Program-made: the position numbers and the translations under genes
Shown here: positions 41,459 through 48,893 of the stretch, piece after piece
How the letters are laid out: each line of letters opens with the position of its first letter
Numbering within the stretch: position 1 is the stretch's first letter
The notes under the pieces: generated by a model
Seen by the model: the letters and a program-made list of their open reading frames with translations, nothing else
What the model was told of the DNA's origin: nothing
Database searches by the model: none
Assembly (NCBI RefSeq): GCF_002561455.1
Contig: NZ_NTUP01000067.1
Span: 1 to 48,893, forward strand
Source: Bacillus sp. AFS015802
GTDB lineage: Bacteria > Bacillota > Bacilli > Bacillales > Bacillaceae_B
Length of the DNA stretch: 48,893 nucleotides
Direction of reading: 5' to 3'

Positions 41459-42598
41459 TCAGGAGATCAAAAGGGCGATGATTCCCTGAACGATCCCGAT
41501 CACGCCGCCGAGCAATGCCCCGAGATACGTGATCATCTTGAACTCACGCCGGGATATCCCGAGGACAAGTTCCTCAAGCCTTCCGACAGAGAAGGATTCA
41601 ACCTGCTCCTGAACGATATGCTGCAGGTGCATCTTCTCCATCAGATTCGGAATCTTCTTCGATAGAAGGTCCGTCCCTCTATCCACCCACTTCGGGAGCT
41701 GGGTGTGGAAGAATGCATGTTTGTGAGGCTCGAGCCAGTGACTCAGCGGTCTGGAAAGATGGCCGTCAATGTTGACGAGCTTGACCAGAGTGGTTTGGGC
41801 CGTCCGGATCAGGTCTTCTTCCGGTAATCGGTCGATGAACTCCTCAAGCTTCATCTCCTTCAGCTTCGCCCACTCTTTTGTGAGCAGGTTGAAGAGGATC
41901 TCCTGGGTCCCTTCATGCTTGATGAACTTCACGATTTCCGGCTGTACTTTATCCGCTACCGACGTGTTACCAAGGAACATGCCAAGCATATTCCCTAGCA
42001 TCCCTCGTTCCTTCAGGAAATCGTCGATCATGATTTTTACTTTCATCTTTCCTTCAGGGCTTGTGAAATAGGTTTCTGCCCGGTTTGCAATGAAGTCAAC
42101 AAGTTTCGGGATGCTCTCTGACACTTTTTCCTGCCATCTTTCCGGAAGGGCTTCTTCGAGTGTCTTGGATGTATACGATGATTTCGCATCCTTCAGCTTG
42201 ACAGCGACCCACTCCTCCAGCCTTTCTTTCAGCCGCTCTGAAGATACGGGGATCTGAAGGATACCGAGCCATTCATTCACGGTTTTATCCGATGTGAATA
42301 CCGGCTGTAACTCTTCGGATAGCCACTGGGTCACATCCTCTTGAAACTCTTCATTCATGACTTTTTTCTGAAGGCTTTCAGGTGTGATTAAATGATCCAC
42401 CACCATCTTCCCAAGCTGTTCTGCCAATTCCCCCCGGCGTTTAGGGATCAGCCCGGGTGTGAATGGGACTTTGAATTTTCCGATATAATACGCCCGATAA
42501 GGCCTGAATAACATTTTTATTGCGAGTGAATTGGTGACTCCTCCGATGAGGGCGCCGACAATCACCATGAATAATACTAGGATGAAAGCATCTAGCAT
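41459..42598 (-). CDS. yheB: YheB, DUF445 membrane protein
   Basis: 379 residues. A hydrophobic N-terminal helix and a C-terminal helix ('LGALLGGVIGIVQGIIALLIS') bracket a long helical soluble region, the DUF445 layout. 'GALIGGVTNSLAIKMLFRPY' and 'PFTPGLIPKRRGELAEQLGKMVV' are typical. Function unknown; in Bacillus it is a membrane protein sitting beside yheA and yheC. SD AAGGAAGGTG precedes the ATG. Divergent from the YheC/D operon. Confidence 0.87.
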   Translation of the reverse strand: MLDAFILVLFMVIVGALIGGVTNSLAIKMLFRPYRAYYIGKFKVPFTPGLIPKRRGELAEQLGKMVVDHLITPESLQKKVMNEEFQEDVTQWLSEELQPVFTSDKTVNEWLGILQIPVSSERLKERLEEWVAVKLKDAKSSYTSKTLEEALPERWQEKVSESIPKLVDFIANRAETYFTSPEGKMKVKIMIDDFLKERGMLGNMLGMFLGNTSVADKVQPEIVKFIKHEGTQEILFNLLTKEWAKLKEMKLEEFIDRLPEEDLIRTAQTTLVKLVNIDGHLSRPLSHWLEPHKHAFFHTQLPKWVDRGTDLLSKKIPNLMEKMHLQHIVQEQVESFSVGRLEELVLGISRREFKMITYLGALLGGVIGIVQGIIALLIS

Positions 42599-42631
42599 GA
42601 GTGCACCTTCCTTTTCTACTTCTCTCGTTTG

Positions 42632-42659
42632 AACATTTTGCCCATGTTTACATAGAATG
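42632..42659 (+). promoter_or_regulatory. Possible mother-cell sigma promoter of the YheC/D operon
   Basis: An AAC at 42632-42634 and CATAGAATG at 42651-42659, separated by 16 bp, resemble the sigma-K consensus (AC, then CATAnnnTA), with one mismatch in the -10. Sporulation control of yheC/yheD is known in B. subtilis; the site itself is a guess from the sequence. Confidence 0.35.
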
Positions 42660-42729
42660 CTATATCAACATTAGCCCAATAAATCATTATAAAATCAATC
42701 TCACGGGTTATGCAAACGGGGAATGCCGG

Positions 42730-44067
42730 ATGAAAATAAAATGTTCATTTATTTCGCATCAAAATACGACGGATCACCACACTTTGTATGTCCCAAGAAA
42801 CATGATGGACCGTCTTCCTTTTAAGCGGAATATGACGCTGAAATGCGGAAATACGACTCTTGACGTAACATGCATGGAGACAAAAGCGGATTCTTTACAG
42901 ATTATGTTGGATACGGCCGATTCATTATTCGCCTCCATACCAAACTTACAGAATATATGGATCTCCATTGTGCCAGGGTCAAGCGTCATTCATATGGGGC
43001 CGGTTGTGGCCCTCTTAATCAATCAATTTTCTTTGAACAGCATCCATTCACACTCTTTAAAAGAATATTTTACAGAGTGTCAGAGCTGGATTCAACGAAA
43101 AGGTGGATTTTTTTACCTGCTTCCCCTTTCCTCCTTCATCGGAAATGAAGCAGAAGGTGTTTATTATAACGGGAGAGGATGGGAATCCGCTTCGCTCCCT
43201 GCTCCAAATGTCATCTACAATCGCTGTCATTCACGGAAAATAGAGCGGACCCCTTCTTTCCAACAAGCTCTCTCCCGCTCTCTAAACCGAGACATTCACC
43301 TGTTCAATTCCGGCTTTTTGTCCAAAGACCAGGTTTATCATGCCTTAAAAGACAGCCCGGCCCTTTCTCATCATCTGCCGAAAACCGTACTGGGATTCGA
43401 GGCACTTGAAGAAATGCTTTCTGTGCACAGGGATATTTTCGTTAAAGGAATCAATGGAAGTAAAGGAAGGTATATCATGCGCATTCAAAAGGTCGACGAT
43501 CGGTTCCATATGCAGCAAAACTCTTTTTCAGCGGAGAATCCCCTCACCTTCCCATCATACCCTGCCCTTTATAAACAACTTCGATCATGGTGTAAAGGTT
43601 CTTCCTATTTAGTCCAGGAGACCATCCCCTTTCTTACAGTGGAAGAAAAGCCACTGGACTTTCGGTTCCTCTGCCACAAGAATCGAAACGGGGAATGGGA
43701 GTTGATCTCTTCGGTTGCGCGGATTGCTGCACGCGACCAATTCGTGGCAAATGTAGACCAGGGCGGCCGTATCGAAAAGCCCCTGCATGTCCTCGGAACG
43801 TTTTTTTCGCAAAAGAAAAGCGTTGCCATCATGAAGGAGATGAAGGAATTATGTACGACAGCCTCAACGCTCCTGTCCGAGAGCATTGACGGTCATTTCG
43901 CAGAGCTTGGCATCGATGTCGGGATAGATGAGAGCGGCAAACCTTGGCTGATCGAAATCAATTCCAAGCCTTCCAAGCGAACATACTTAGAGAATGACCG
44001 GATTCGCCCGTCGGTTCAAGCACTCTATGAATATAGCTTTACCAAATGGACTAAGAAGGAGGAGTAA
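42730..44067 (+). CDS. YheD-like ATP-grasp protein, paralogue 1
   Basis: 445 residues. The N-terminal half carries the family's 'APNVIYNRCHSRKIE' segment (about 172-186), and the C-terminal half is an ATP-grasp domain. Nucleotide- and metal-binding elements are visible: 'IFVKGINGSKGRY' lysine loop, 'YLVQETIPF', 'PLDFRFLCHKN', 'FAELGIDVGID' and the final 'LIEINSKP'. B. subtilis YheC/YheD are described as endospore coat-associated ATP-grasp proteins of unknown substrate. The frame is open to 42601, but the first ATG with a usable SD (GGGGAA) is at 42730. First of four paralogues, only 4 bp before the next. Confidence 0.82.
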   Translation: MKIKCSFISHQNTTDHHTLYVPRNMMDRLPFKRNMTLKCGNTTLDVTCMETKADSLQIMLDTADSLFASIPNLQNIWISIVPGSSVIHMGPVVALLINQFSLNSIHSHSLKEYFTECQSWIQRKGGFFYLLPLSSFIGNEAEGVYYNGRGWESASLPAPNVIYNRCHSRKIERTPSFQQALSRSLNRDIHLFNSGFLSKDQVYHALKDSPALSHHLPKTVLGFEALEEMLSVHRDIFVKGINGSKGRYIMRIQKVDDRFHMQQNSFSAENPLTFPSYPALYKQLRSWCKGSSYLVQETIPFLTVEEKPLDFRFLCHKNRNGEWELISSVARIAARDQFVANVDQGGRIEKPLHVLGTFFSQKKSVAIMKEMKELCTTASTLLSESIDGHFAELGIDVGIDESGKPWLIEINSKPSKRTYLENDRIRPSVQALYEYSFTKWTKKEE

Positions 44068-44071
44068 CGCG

Positions 44072-45163
44072 ATGAATCATTCACTCGGTATCATGACCCT
44101 CACACCACAAGTGACGAACGGCTATTTCCTGGAGATCGCAAAGCAATCCGTTTCCTATCCGATTGACCTTTACCTGTTCTCTCCACGGGGAATATCCCCG
44201 TTAAGCGAAACGGTAGAAGGATTCCATTACAACAGGGTTACAGGGGAATGGGAAAAAGAGGCCTTTGATATCCCTGAGTATATCTATGACCGGACGTATT
44301 ATCAGAAGGATCTCCATTCCAGGCAGGCGAGAGCCGTCGTTCAATGGTTGAAAAACCAGAAGCATATCCGGTTCCTCGGTTACGGGTTACCGGACAAATG
44401 GCATTTGTATGAAAAGCTGCGCCACACAAGTCTTGCCCCCTATATACCTGAAACCCACCTTGTAAAGAGTGGAAATCATTTATTAAATCTCCTGACCGAA
44501 CATACAGATATAATAATCAAACCAGTCGACGGGGCACATGGATTTGCCGTTTACCACCTCACCCTGCTTCCACATGGAATACTGGTTCGAACAACCAAGA
44601 AACAAGGAGTCATCGAACAATCCTTCCCAGGTGAAGATGTCTTCCTAAAATGGTCTGAACGCATTCTCCGGCAGCACACGTTCATTTGTCAAAAAAGGCT
44701 TTTGAATCTGACGAAAGGAGATGCGCCCTTCGATCTGCGCGTTCTCCTGAATAAAGATGGGTCTGGGGAATGGAGGGAATTTCAACGTGCGACCCGTGTA
44801 GGGGAGGAAAAAGGAATCCTGACGAACATCAGCCGCGGCGCTACCTATCACTCCTACAGCGATTGGAAGAGGACCGGGAATTCGATTTCATGGGATTTTA
44901 TCGAAGAAGAACTCACAACCATTCTGGAAGAGATCCCTATACTCCTTGAGGAACATTTTTCACCTCTATTTGAAATTGGCGTGGATCTGATCATCAGTCA
45001 GGATCATTCCCTGTGGATCCTGGATATGAACTCGAAGCCCGGCCATAAGGTAGTGGAAACATTACACCCCGAGAAGCTGTCACCACTATACAAAGCACCT
45101 TTAGATTATTGTGATTTCCTTTTTTCCCAATCTCTTTCATCCTTAAGACGAGGTGATTTCTAA
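44072..45163 (+). CDS. yheC: YheC-like ATP-grasp protein, paralogue 2
   Basis: 363 residues, the same length as B. subtilis YheC. It begins near the family's 'LGIMTLTPQ' segment and lacks the extra N-terminal domain of its longer neighbours. ATP-grasp elements: 'IIKPVDGAHGFAVYHL', 'APFDLRVLLNKDGSGEW', 'LFEIGVDLIIS' and 'ILDMNSKPGHK'. The usual Glu of 'E-x-NSKP' is Asp here and 'QE' is replaced by 'CQKRL'. AAGGAGGAG precedes the ATG at 44072; the in-frame extension to 43994 overlaps the upstream gene. Confidence 0.82.
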   Translation: MNHSLGIMTLTPQVTNGYFLEIAKQSVSYPIDLYLFSPRGISPLSETVEGFHYNRVTGEWEKEAFDIPEYIYDRTYYQKDLHSRQARAVVQWLKNQKHIRFLGYGLPDKWHLYEKLRHTSLAPYIPETHLVKSGNHLLNLLTEHTDIIIKPVDGAHGFAVYHLTLLPHGILVRTTKKQGVIEQSFPGEDVFLKWSERILRQHTFICQKRLLNLTKGDAPFDLRVLLNKDGSGEWREFQRATRVGEEKGILTNISRGATYHSYSDWKRTGNSISWDFIEEELTTILEEIPILLEEHFSPLFEIGVDLIISQDHSLWILDMNSKPGHKVVETLHPEKLSPLYKAPLDYCDFLFSQSLSSLRRGDF

Positions 45164-46536
45164 TGCTCCATACGTATAAAGTCGAACAATTCCAGGAGGA
45201 AGAAAGCATCCTCTACCTCCCAGCGGGGTTCAGGCTTGAAGAAGACATCCTCCCTCACACAGTGATACTTGGAACAAGGAGACAATCCACCGCCTGTAAA
45301 CGACATCCGAATGGCCGTAACGTAATCGGGATCAGCACAGGATTAGCAAGAAAACTGTACCTTCCTTCAAAGGTGGTTTCCCTTTCCCTCTTTTGTAAGG
45401 ATGAGTGTTTATATGCGGGTGTACTGATTGGAATATTCACCGCAGGATTCACCGGCTTTCGATTAAGTCCCATCGGGCAACGCTCCCACTTCTTCAAACA
45501 GCTCTTATCGGTTCAATCTTCCTTGGGAGTCATCCCCTTTGTATTCGGGGAGCGTCATATTGATTGGGAGAACGGACTCATAAAGGGGTTTTTCCATTTT
45601 GGGGAAGGATGGGAAATCGAAGAAATCCCTTTTCCGAATGTGATATATGACAGACTCCCGAACAGGCGGAGTGAAAAGAGGAAAACCTATCAGAGCCTGA
45701 AGGAGAGACTGGAGAGGGAGTACGGCATTCCATGGTATAATCCCGGATTCTTCAATAAACTCGATCTTTTTGAGAGATTGGAAAATGATCAGACGGTTCG
45801 TCACTTCCTTCCGGATACCCAGCCTTTCCAATCCTTTGATGAAATGGAAAGGCTGCTGTCAGCGTATCATCATATTTATCTGAAACCGAAAAACGGAAGT
45901 CTCGGTAACGGGATCCACAAAATCACCTACAACCGGACATCCGAAGAATATTATTGCCGCTTCAGGGATGGGGACCAGAAGAACCGTTTACTTAAATTCA
46001 AAAGCCTGGAACAGCTATCCAATACAGTGTTCAGAAACCGAAACCTTGATACCTATATCGTCCAGCAGGGGATTTCCTTACTGAAAGAGAATAATCGGCC
46101 CATCGACTTCCGGGTTCATACGAATAAGGATGAAGAAGGAAACTGGCAAGTCAGCGCATTGGCCGGAAAGGTAGCCGGTTCTGGGAGTGTGACGACCCAT
46201 GCCAATAACGGCGGAGAAGTAAAGGTCCTTTCAGAGCTATTCACCGATGAAAAGGAACGGGGGCACATTGAAGAAGCATTGAAGGATGCAGCATTGCTTC
46301 TGTCACATGCCATCGAGCGGAACCTTGAAGGCTATATCGGGGAAATCGGATTCGATTTCGGTGTGGATGAAAAACATCATATCTGGATGTTTGAGGCAAA
46401 CTCAAAGCCCGGCAGATCGATCTTCTCACATCCTGACTTAAAGAGTTTTGATTTATTAACAAGAAAGCTTGCCTTATCATTCGGCATCTTCCTCACTCAG
46501 CAAAGCCTGCATCACCCTGAGGAAATGATTCCATGA
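45163..46536 (+). CDS. yheD: YheD-like ATP-grasp protein, paralogue 3
   Basis: 457 residues, close to the B. subtilis YheD length. An N-terminal domain (about 1-100) precedes 'FPNVIYDRLPNRRSE', 'YNPGFFNKLDLFERL' and an ATP-grasp core: 'IYLKPKNGSLGNGIHKI', 'IVQQGISL', 'PIDFRVHTNKDEEGNW', 'NNGGEVKVLSEL', 'GEIGFDFGVDE' and 'MFEANSKPGRS'. The ATG overlaps the previous stop codon (TAATG), and AGGTGATT serves as SD. The four paralogues share the (E/D)xNSKP ending and appear to be one transcription unit. Confidence 0.83.
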   Translation: MLHTYKVEQFQEEESILYLPAGFRLEEDILPHTVILGTRRQSTACKRHPNGRNVIGISTGLARKLYLPSKVVSLSLFCKDECLYAGVLIGIFTAGFTGFRLSPIGQRSHFFKQLLSVQSSLGVIPFVFGERHIDWENGLIKGFFHFGEGWEIEEIPFPNVIYDRLPNRRSEKRKTYQSLKERLEREYGIPWYNPGFFNKLDLFERLENDQTVRHFLPDTQPFQSFDEMERLLSAYHHIYLKPKNGSLGNGIHKITYNRTSEEYYCRFRDGDQKNRLLKFKSLEQLSNTVFRNRNLDTYIVQQGISLLKENNRPIDFRVHTNKDEEGNWQVSALAGKVAGSGSVTTHANNGGEVKVLSELFTDEKERGHIEEALKDAALLLSHAIERNLEGYIGEIGFDFGVDEKHHIWMFEANSKPGRSIFSHPDLKSFDLLTRKLALSFGIFLTQQSLHHPEEMIP

Positions 46537-47723
46537 ATATCCTTTATGACCGGATAAAGAAAACCTTTTTTCACGAGGAGAAGTCCATTACGACCTTTGG
46601 ATTTGCAAAGAATTCCTTTCTCCTCTCGTCTAAAGATTCCAATGAATGTTATACATTTACGATCTCTGCTCCAAAGAATCGTCCTGACATCCCCGTGATC
46701 GGCATCGTCTCGGGTAAAGAAGGCAGGAGCAAATACAGAGGGAACTTCGAATTATTCCGGGCGATCCAACAAGACGTTGAAGGGGCCGGGGGAATCTGTT
46801 TCGTCTTTTCCCCTCAGGATGTAATAGGCGATTCGATTGGGGGGATCATGTATAATCACCTCTTACACAAATGGGTAAGATGCCAGTTCCCTGTGCCGAG
46901 CGTCATTTACAACCGGGTCCCCTCACGGCACGCCGAGCAAAACCAGTCATACGAAAAGCTTCTCCACTTCATCAAGAAGCATAAGATTCCTTTCTTCAAT
47001 CCCCACTTTTTCAATAAGTGGGAAATCTACGAGCTTCTTTCTAAGAATGAAGGGATCAAGACCTACCTGCCTCGGACCGCCGTTGTGACCGATGAAGAAT
47101 CCTTTACACACTTCCTAGGCACTCACAAAAAAGTATATGTGAAACACGCTCTTGCTTCACAAGGGAAAGGGATCAGGCTGATTGAAATCGACCCGAGGGG
47201 CAGGGTCTTATGTAAAAGCATTAAGAAAATGGAGAGATTTGTATCCATCTCCCGCCTTCATCAAACATACAGTGAATGGTTTACGGGCGATCAATGGATC
47301 ATGCAGGAAGCCATCGCCTGTAAAACACTGCGTGATCACCGTTATGACTTTCGCATATTGGTCCTTCACACGGGGGAGGACTTTCGATTGATTGGCATCG
47401 GCGTCCGGATGTCACAGCGTCAGGAAGTCACCACCCATGTCCCTGCCGGTGGAAAAATCATTTCCCTGAAGGAAGTGGCCGATGCTGAAACAAAAAAAGA
47501 AATTTCCCGGATCGTACAAATTTGCGGGGAAGAGCTGGCCAAATCATTCGGGTATATAGGGGAGTTTTCCATTGACCTGGCTCCTAGGGAACAAGGAGGA
47601 TTCGTATTGTTTGAAATCAATTCAAAGCCGATGAGTTTCGATGAAATAGACATTGAAACGAAACGGAGGAAACAGCTTGTCCGTACGTTCCTTACACTCA
47701 GTTCAAAAAACGTGGAAGGTTGA
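46533..47723 (+). CDS. YheC/YheD-type ATP-grasp protein, paralogue 4
   Basis: 396 residues with the same plan: 'VPSVIYNRVPSRHAEQ', 'FFNPHFFNKWEIYELL', then ATP-grasp elements 'VYVKHALASQGKGIRLIE', 'WIMQEAIACKTLRDHRYDFRILVL', 'VPAGGKIISLKEV', 'GYIGEFSIDLAPR' and 'LFEINSKP'. The C-terminal stretch past NSKP (about 30 residues) is short and charged. ATGA overlap with the previous gene gives translational coupling. Last gene of the operon, with a clear terminator after it. Confidence 0.82.
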   Translation: MNILYDRIKKTFFHEEKSITTFGFAKNSFLLSSKDSNECYTFTISAPKNRPDIPVIGIVSGKEGRSKYRGNFELFRAIQQDVEGAGGICFVFSPQDVIGDSIGGIMYNHLLHKWVRCQFPVPSVIYNRVPSRHAEQNQSYEKLLHFIKKHKIPFFNPHFFNKWEIYELLSKNEGIKTYLPRTAVVTDEESFTHFLGTHKKVYVKHALASQGKGIRLIEIDPRGRVLCKSIKKMERFVSISRLHQTYSEWFTGDQWIMQEAIACKTLRDHRYDFRILVLHTGEDFRLIGIGVRMSQRQEVTTHVPAGGKIISLKEVADAETKKEISRIVQICGEELAKSFGYIGEFSIDLAPREQGGFVLFEINSKPMSFDEIDIETKRRKQLVRTFLTLSSKNVEG

Positions 47724-47757
47724 ATCTTTTGTGAATGACATAAGGTTCAACCTTTTT
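47716..47757. terminator. Bidirectional terminator after the YheC/D operon
   Basis: AAGGTTGAA (47716-47724) pairs perfectly with TTCAACCTT (47746-47754), followed by a T-run. The left arm overlaps the stop codon of paralogue 4. On the minus strand it lies just after the ferritin-like gene. Confidence 0.85.
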
Positions 47758-47766
47758 CCCTTCCGC

Positions 47767-48165
47767 TTATCGCAAGGAATTATAGATGGTTGAAAATCTG
47801 GTTGCATGTTCCTGTTCGTCTGTCATGGCAATAAAAAGGGGCTTATATGCCTGCTGATTCGGAATCTCGAGGAGCATATCCCGGTAAAACTCCGCCCCCT
47901 CCAGTTCATCCTTCAGTGCACGGAGCACCCCTTCTTTAAAGGTGGTGAACCCCACCTTTTCTTTTTTATGCTCATAATACTCTCCCGTTAATAAATAATG
48001 AAGATATTGAAACATTTCATAATGCTCTTTTTCGTCCTTCTGGGCATGCTCGATAAATTCCACGTATAACGGATTATTGGTCCGCGCTTTTAACTCTTTA
48101 TAGAAATAATAACCTGTCCACTCATCACTTATCGCTTTCTGCAAATCACGGATAAACGTATTCAT
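47767..48165 (-). CDS. Ferritin-like/rubrerythrin-type protein
   Basis: 132 residues forming a four-helix bundle pattern. Two E-x(2,3)-H-type metal motifs are visible: 'AISDEWTGYYFYKEL' with 'EFIEHAQKDEKEHYEMF', and 'ALKDELEGAEFYRDML' with 'AMTDEQEHATRFSTIY', as in diiron ferritin-like proteins. A role in iron or peroxide handling is likely for the family, but no rubredoxin domain is present. B. subtilis YhjR is the type of protein it recalls. The frame is open to 48228; GGGAGGG lies 7 bp before the ATG at 48165. Confidence 0.78.
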   Translation of the reverse strand: MNTFIRDLQKAISDEWTGYYFYKELKARTNNPLYVEFIEHAQKDEKEHYEMFQYLHYLLTGEYYEHKKEKVGFTTFKEGVLRALKDELEGAEFYRDMLLEIPNQQAYKPLFIAMTDEQEHATRFSTIYNSLR

Positions 48166-48292
48166 TCTTTGTCCCTCCCCTGTCTCTTCAGTAAATTCTA
48201 TTAGGGGAACGACCCGATTATGATACATCTCACCCGGCAGTCCTACACAGTCCGCAGTAAAACGTTTACAATATGAGTGGAGGTGATGAACG

Positions 48293-48502
48293 ATGATCCA
48301 ACATTTTCAATATAAGAGCATGTTCGAAAACAAACAGCTTCCCGGCTGGACGTTTTCCTTTTACTTCAGCGGAGCGAAATACACCGGAACGTACCATAAG
48401 GATGGAAGAATTGAATGGACCGGTCCCATCCCACCTGCTGATAAGGATGAGATCCTTAAGAAGCAGCTCCATGAACTGATGCTCTTCCATGTGTATGAGT
48501 GA
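48293..48502 (+). CDS. yheE: YheE, DUF5342 family small protein
   Basis: 69 residues with a beta-rich centre ('LPGWTFSFYFSGAKYTGTYHKDGRIEWTG') and a helical end ('KKQLHELMLFHVYE') that match Bacillus YheE. Function unknown. SD GGAGGTGATGAACG precedes the ATG. Its place after yheC/yheD matches B. subtilis, with the ferritin-like gene inserted in between and divergent. Confidence 0.8.
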   Translation: MIQHFQYKSMFENKQLPGWTFSFYFSGAKYTGTYHKDGRIEWTGPIPPADKDEILKKQLHELMLFHVYE

Positions 48503-48600
48503 TAAATCCTACATAATTCCAGGACCTGAAAGAATTTAATTCTTCCCCCGTGCATAACTTCAGCTCCCTTTCCAACACTAAAGAAAGGAGGCTGATGAGC

Positions 48601-48789
48601 ATGAAAAAAGACAATAAAAACGATCAATTCCTTCCAGATACGAATCACGAAGGAAGGGAAAAAGCATTTCTGGATGTCGACCGCTTCATCAACGAAGGCA
48701 TGTCCGGGGGCTCCGTCCACATGAGGGAAAACACCACCAACATCGAAGAAGCGATCGAAATCACCGAGCACGAAGAACCACCACACTAG
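48601..48789 (+). CDS. Small acidic protein, possibly YozQ/DUF4025-like
   Basis: 62 residues, hydrophilic and acidic, with a central 'DRFINEGMSGGSVHMRENTTNIEEAIEI' stretch reminiscent of the YozQ (DUF4025) family; I hold that assignment weakly. AAAGGAGG lies 9 bp before the ATG at 48601 and only 3 bp before an in-frame ATG at 48595, so I chose the later one. It ends at the edge of a palindromic repeat element. Confidence 0.6.
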   Translation: MKKDNKNDQFLPDTNHEGREKAFLDVDRFINEGMSGGSVHMRENTTNIEEAIEITEHEEPPH

Positions 48790-48893
48790 AAAAGCGGAGG
48801 CGGCTTGCTTAGAGGCGACAAGCATAAGACGGAAAGGCCGGAAAGGCGCTCTTTGCCTTTTTGGCTTTTCCGTCTTATGACCTCGAGCCTCTA
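48790..48893. repeat. Long palindromic repeat element, cut by the window end
   Basis: A near-perfect inverted repeat: 48823-48849 pairs with 48853-48879 with only a few G-U pairs. An outer TAGAGGC (48810-48816) pairs with GCCTCTA (48887-48893). The left flank has a GCGGAGGCGGCTTGC segment that I associate with bcr-type repeats common in Bacillaceae (from memory, not a search). It may also terminate transcription of the preceding small gene. Confidence 0.65.

Overview
The window is chromosomal DNA from a spore-forming member of the Bacillaceae. Gene content and order follow the Bacillus subtilis yhgE-to-yheE part of the chromosome (yhgE/yhgD, hemY-hemH-hemE, hmoB, yhfA, yhaA, ecsC-ecsB-ecsA, hit, trpP, yhaH, hpr, yhaI, prsA, yhaL, yhaM-yhaN-yhaO, yhaP-yhaQ, yhaR, hemZ, yhaX, yheA-yheB, yheC/yheD, yheE). 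Protein sequences are clearly diverged from B. subtilis and several loci are inserted or expanded, so this is a related genus or species, not B. subtilis. No rRNA, tRNA, CRISPR array, prophage or insertion sequence was seen.

Layout. 1-5.5 kb: a YtkA-like lipoprotein, a YhgE/Pip membrane protein with its TetR repressor, and a LysM-GH18 spore-type glycosidase. 5.5-9.9 kb: the late haem genes hemE-hemH-hemY on the minus strand, with the haem-degrading monooxygenase hmoB divergent from hemE. 10-17.3 kb: an isochorismatase-like hydrolase and a liaFSR-type cell-envelope stress system that appear inserted relative to B. subtilis, then a yhfA-like permease, a PAP2 phosphatase, the amidohydrolase yhaA and a DoxX protein. 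17.4-20.2 kb: the ecsABC ABC-transporter operon. 20.2-21.1 kb: a roughly 900-bp gene-free interval with dispersed palindromic repeats and a diverged tandem array of alternating conserved boxes, bounded by a promoter-like sequence and a terminator; this is the least explained part of the window. 21-27.3 kb: hit, trpP (with a well-formed TRAP-binding site on its start region), yhaH, the transition-state regulator hpr, yhaI, a DUF3267 protein, three tandem YjcZ-type mini-proteins and the foldase prsA. 27.4-35 kb: yhaO-yhaN-yhaM (Mre11/Rad50-like pair plus 3'-5' exoribonuclease) and the yhaQ-yhaP ABC exporter. 35-42.6 kb: yhzD-like, enoyl-CoA hydratase, acyl-CoA ligase with a cre site, hemZ, yhaX, yheA, yheB. 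42.7-48.9 kb: an operon of four paralogous YheC/YheD ATP-grasp proteins, a ferritin-like protein, yheE, a small acidic protein, and a long palindromic repeat cut by the window end.

Themes: haem synthesis and turnover (hemEHY, hemZ, hmoB), envelope homeostasis and secretion (liaFSR, ecs, prsA, yhgE), stationary phase and sporulation (hpr, LysM-GH18, YjcZ trio, yhaL, YheC/D), nucleic-acid maintenance (yhaMNO) and fatty-acid use (yhaR, acyl-CoA ligase). Most units are closed by clear Rho-independent terminators. Many start codons were moved downstream of the longest open frame because a Shine-Dalgarno (SD) sequence lies inside the extended frame.
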